DNA of 6,003 nt from JBCDCU01 sp039180865 (GTDB taxonomy: Bacteria; Pseudomonadota; Alphaproteobacteria; Rhizobiales; JACESI01). This document shows positions 5,159-6,003 of the stretch, in pieces; positions within the stretch are counted from its first letter, which is position 1; the number at the start of each line of letters is the position of its first letter. Location: the NCBI GenBank assembly GCA_039180865.1, contig JBCDCZ010000283.1, forward strand, positions 1 through 6,003, written 5' to 3'. A program made the translations under genes and the position numbers. The notes below the pieces were generated by a model, which was given only the letters and a program-made list of their open reading frames with translations, had not been told where the DNA came from and searched no databases.

Positions 5159-6003
5159 ATGCTTTCCAAAATTCGTCTTTCAAAGAAAATTCCAGGCCTG
5201 GTTGTTGGTATCGCGGCATTTGTCGGGATTGGCGTCGGAGTTTCCAGCTACTACACCTCTTCGGTCAGCCTTGAAGAGCTTACGAAGAAAAAACTGGCGT
5301 CCGCCGCCAGGACAGGTGTTGATGAAACAATCGTCCATTTCACAGCCATAGAGCATGAGCTGATCCTGATCGCCGAACATCCCGGGACGGCGACAGCCGT
5401 TAAAGAGTTCACCGCGAGCTGGAAATCCTGGGAGGCAGAGGGGAGCAATCCAACCACCGCACTTCAGGCTGCTTACATTACGGACAACCCAAATCCCACT
5501 GGCGAAAAAGACAAACTCTACGATGCCGGAACCGGGTCAGACTATGACGCGGTTCATGCCAGGTATCACCCATGGTTCCATAAGCTGCAAAAGGATGAGG
5601 GCTTTTATGACGTCTTCCTTTTCGACACGGAGGGGAACCTTGTCTATTCGGTGTTTAAAGAGCTCGATTATGCGACGAACTTCAACAAGGGTGGCGGCAA
5701 ATGGGCTGATAGCGATCTGGGGGTCGTTTATCGCGAAGCGATGAAAATTACAGCTCACTCGGATGTCGCCTTTACGGATTTTGCACCCTATGGGCCGAGT
5801 GCCGGTGCGCCCGCCAGCTTCATGGCCCATCCGGTTATTGACGGTGACGGAGCGACAGTGGGCGTGCTCGCATTCCAGATGCCGGTCGACAAGATCAATA
5901 AGCTGATGCGCCATGATCTCGGCATCGGAAAAACCGGGGAGCTTGCTCTCATCGGCGAAGACCGTTTCATGCGAAACGACACTGAGTACACGCCTGACAG
6001 AAA
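5159..6003 (+). CDS. methyl-accepting chemotaxis protein, N-terminal part (truncated by window)
   Basis: An ATG at 5159 with a good ribosome binding site GAGGG (5148-5152) opens a frame that runs without a stop to the window end, giving 281 codons plus two bases. The start has a basic cytoplasmic stub (MLSKIRLSKK), one membrane helix at about 12-32, then a long periplasmic region. This region resembles a double-Cache sensor: FYDVFLFDTEGNLVYSVFKE (149-168) is a membrane-distal Cache strand pattern, GVLAFQMPVDKIN (235-247) is another strand-helix pair, and KTGELALIGEDRFMRND (258-274) looks like the start of the membrane-proximal module. This arrangement is typical of alphaproteobacterial chemoreceptors. 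The second membrane helix, HAMP and signalling domains would lie beyond the window, so histidine kinase or diguanylate cyclase outputs cannot be strictly excluded. The ligand is unknown; I do not see the amino-acid-binding motif YxRxxxxWY. The gene is preceded by its own likely promoter. Confidence 0.82.
   Translation, partial: MLSKIRLSKKIPGLVVGIAAFVGIGVGVSSYYTSSVSLEELTKKKLASAARTGVDETIVHFTAIEHELILIAEHPGTATAVKEFTASWKSWEAEGSNPTTALQAAYITDNPNPTGEKDKLYDAGTGSDYDAVHARYHPWFHKLQKDEGFYDVFLFDTEGNLVYSVFKELDYATNFNKGGGKWADSDLGVVYREAMKITAHSDVAFTDFAPYGPSAGAPASFMAHPVIDGDGATVGVLAFQMPVDKINKLMRHDLGIGKTGELALIGEDRFMRNDTEYTPDR

Noticed and set aside
1..6003. New defence, mobile-element or CRISPR-like system
   Set aside because: There are no spaced repeats, transposase or integrase motifs, nucleases or toxin-antitoxin pairs; every sizeable gene belongs to a common family.

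Overview
This window reads as chromosomal DNA from a GC-moderate alphaproteobacterium. A marine Hyphomicrobiales relative such as the Roseibium/Labrenzia group is my best guess. The guess rests on the style of the chemoreceptor sensor domain, on the small lipoprotein M15 peptidase and on codon use; there is no rRNA or marker gene here to prove it. Coding stretches are GC-rich and the regulatory gaps are clearly AT-rich.

Layout, left to right: an AraC-family regulator (32-952, +); a possible 58-residue small ORF (959-1135, +); an AT-rich control region with a perfect 16-base dyad over a possible promoter; an exported cyclase-family metal hydrolase with an altered metal motif (1338-2294, +); a hairpin between convergent genes (2338-2366); an M15-type peptidase lipoprotein (2409-2915, -); a gene-free stretch of about 460 bases with an AT-rich half and a GC-rich, fold-prone half (2916-3378); a short-chain dehydrogenase/reductase-fold protein that has lost the catalytic Tyr and Lys (3379-4251, -); a compact divergent promoter with two copies of a TetR-type operator (4324-4376); the TetR-family regulator (4398-4916, +) with a terminator after it (5003-5050); and the first 281 codons of a membrane chemoreceptor (5159 onward, +), cut by the window end.

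The clearest functional unit is the divergent TetR/SDR pair. Two identical 13-base repeats spaced 25 bases apart each fall inside one of two back-to-back promoters, so the regulator very probably represses both itself and its neighbour. The AraC regulator may control the cyclase gene downstream of it on the same strand, but this is only positional. The M15 lipoprotein and the chemoreceptor look like independent genes.

I see no CRISPR array, tRNA, rRNA, insertion sequence, toxin-antitoxin pair or phage gene, and nothing that amounts to a new multi-gene system. The most unusual items are the SDR-fold protein with a dismantled active site, the two-operator divergent promoter, the Gln-substituted cyclase motif and the unexplained structured intergenic stretch.
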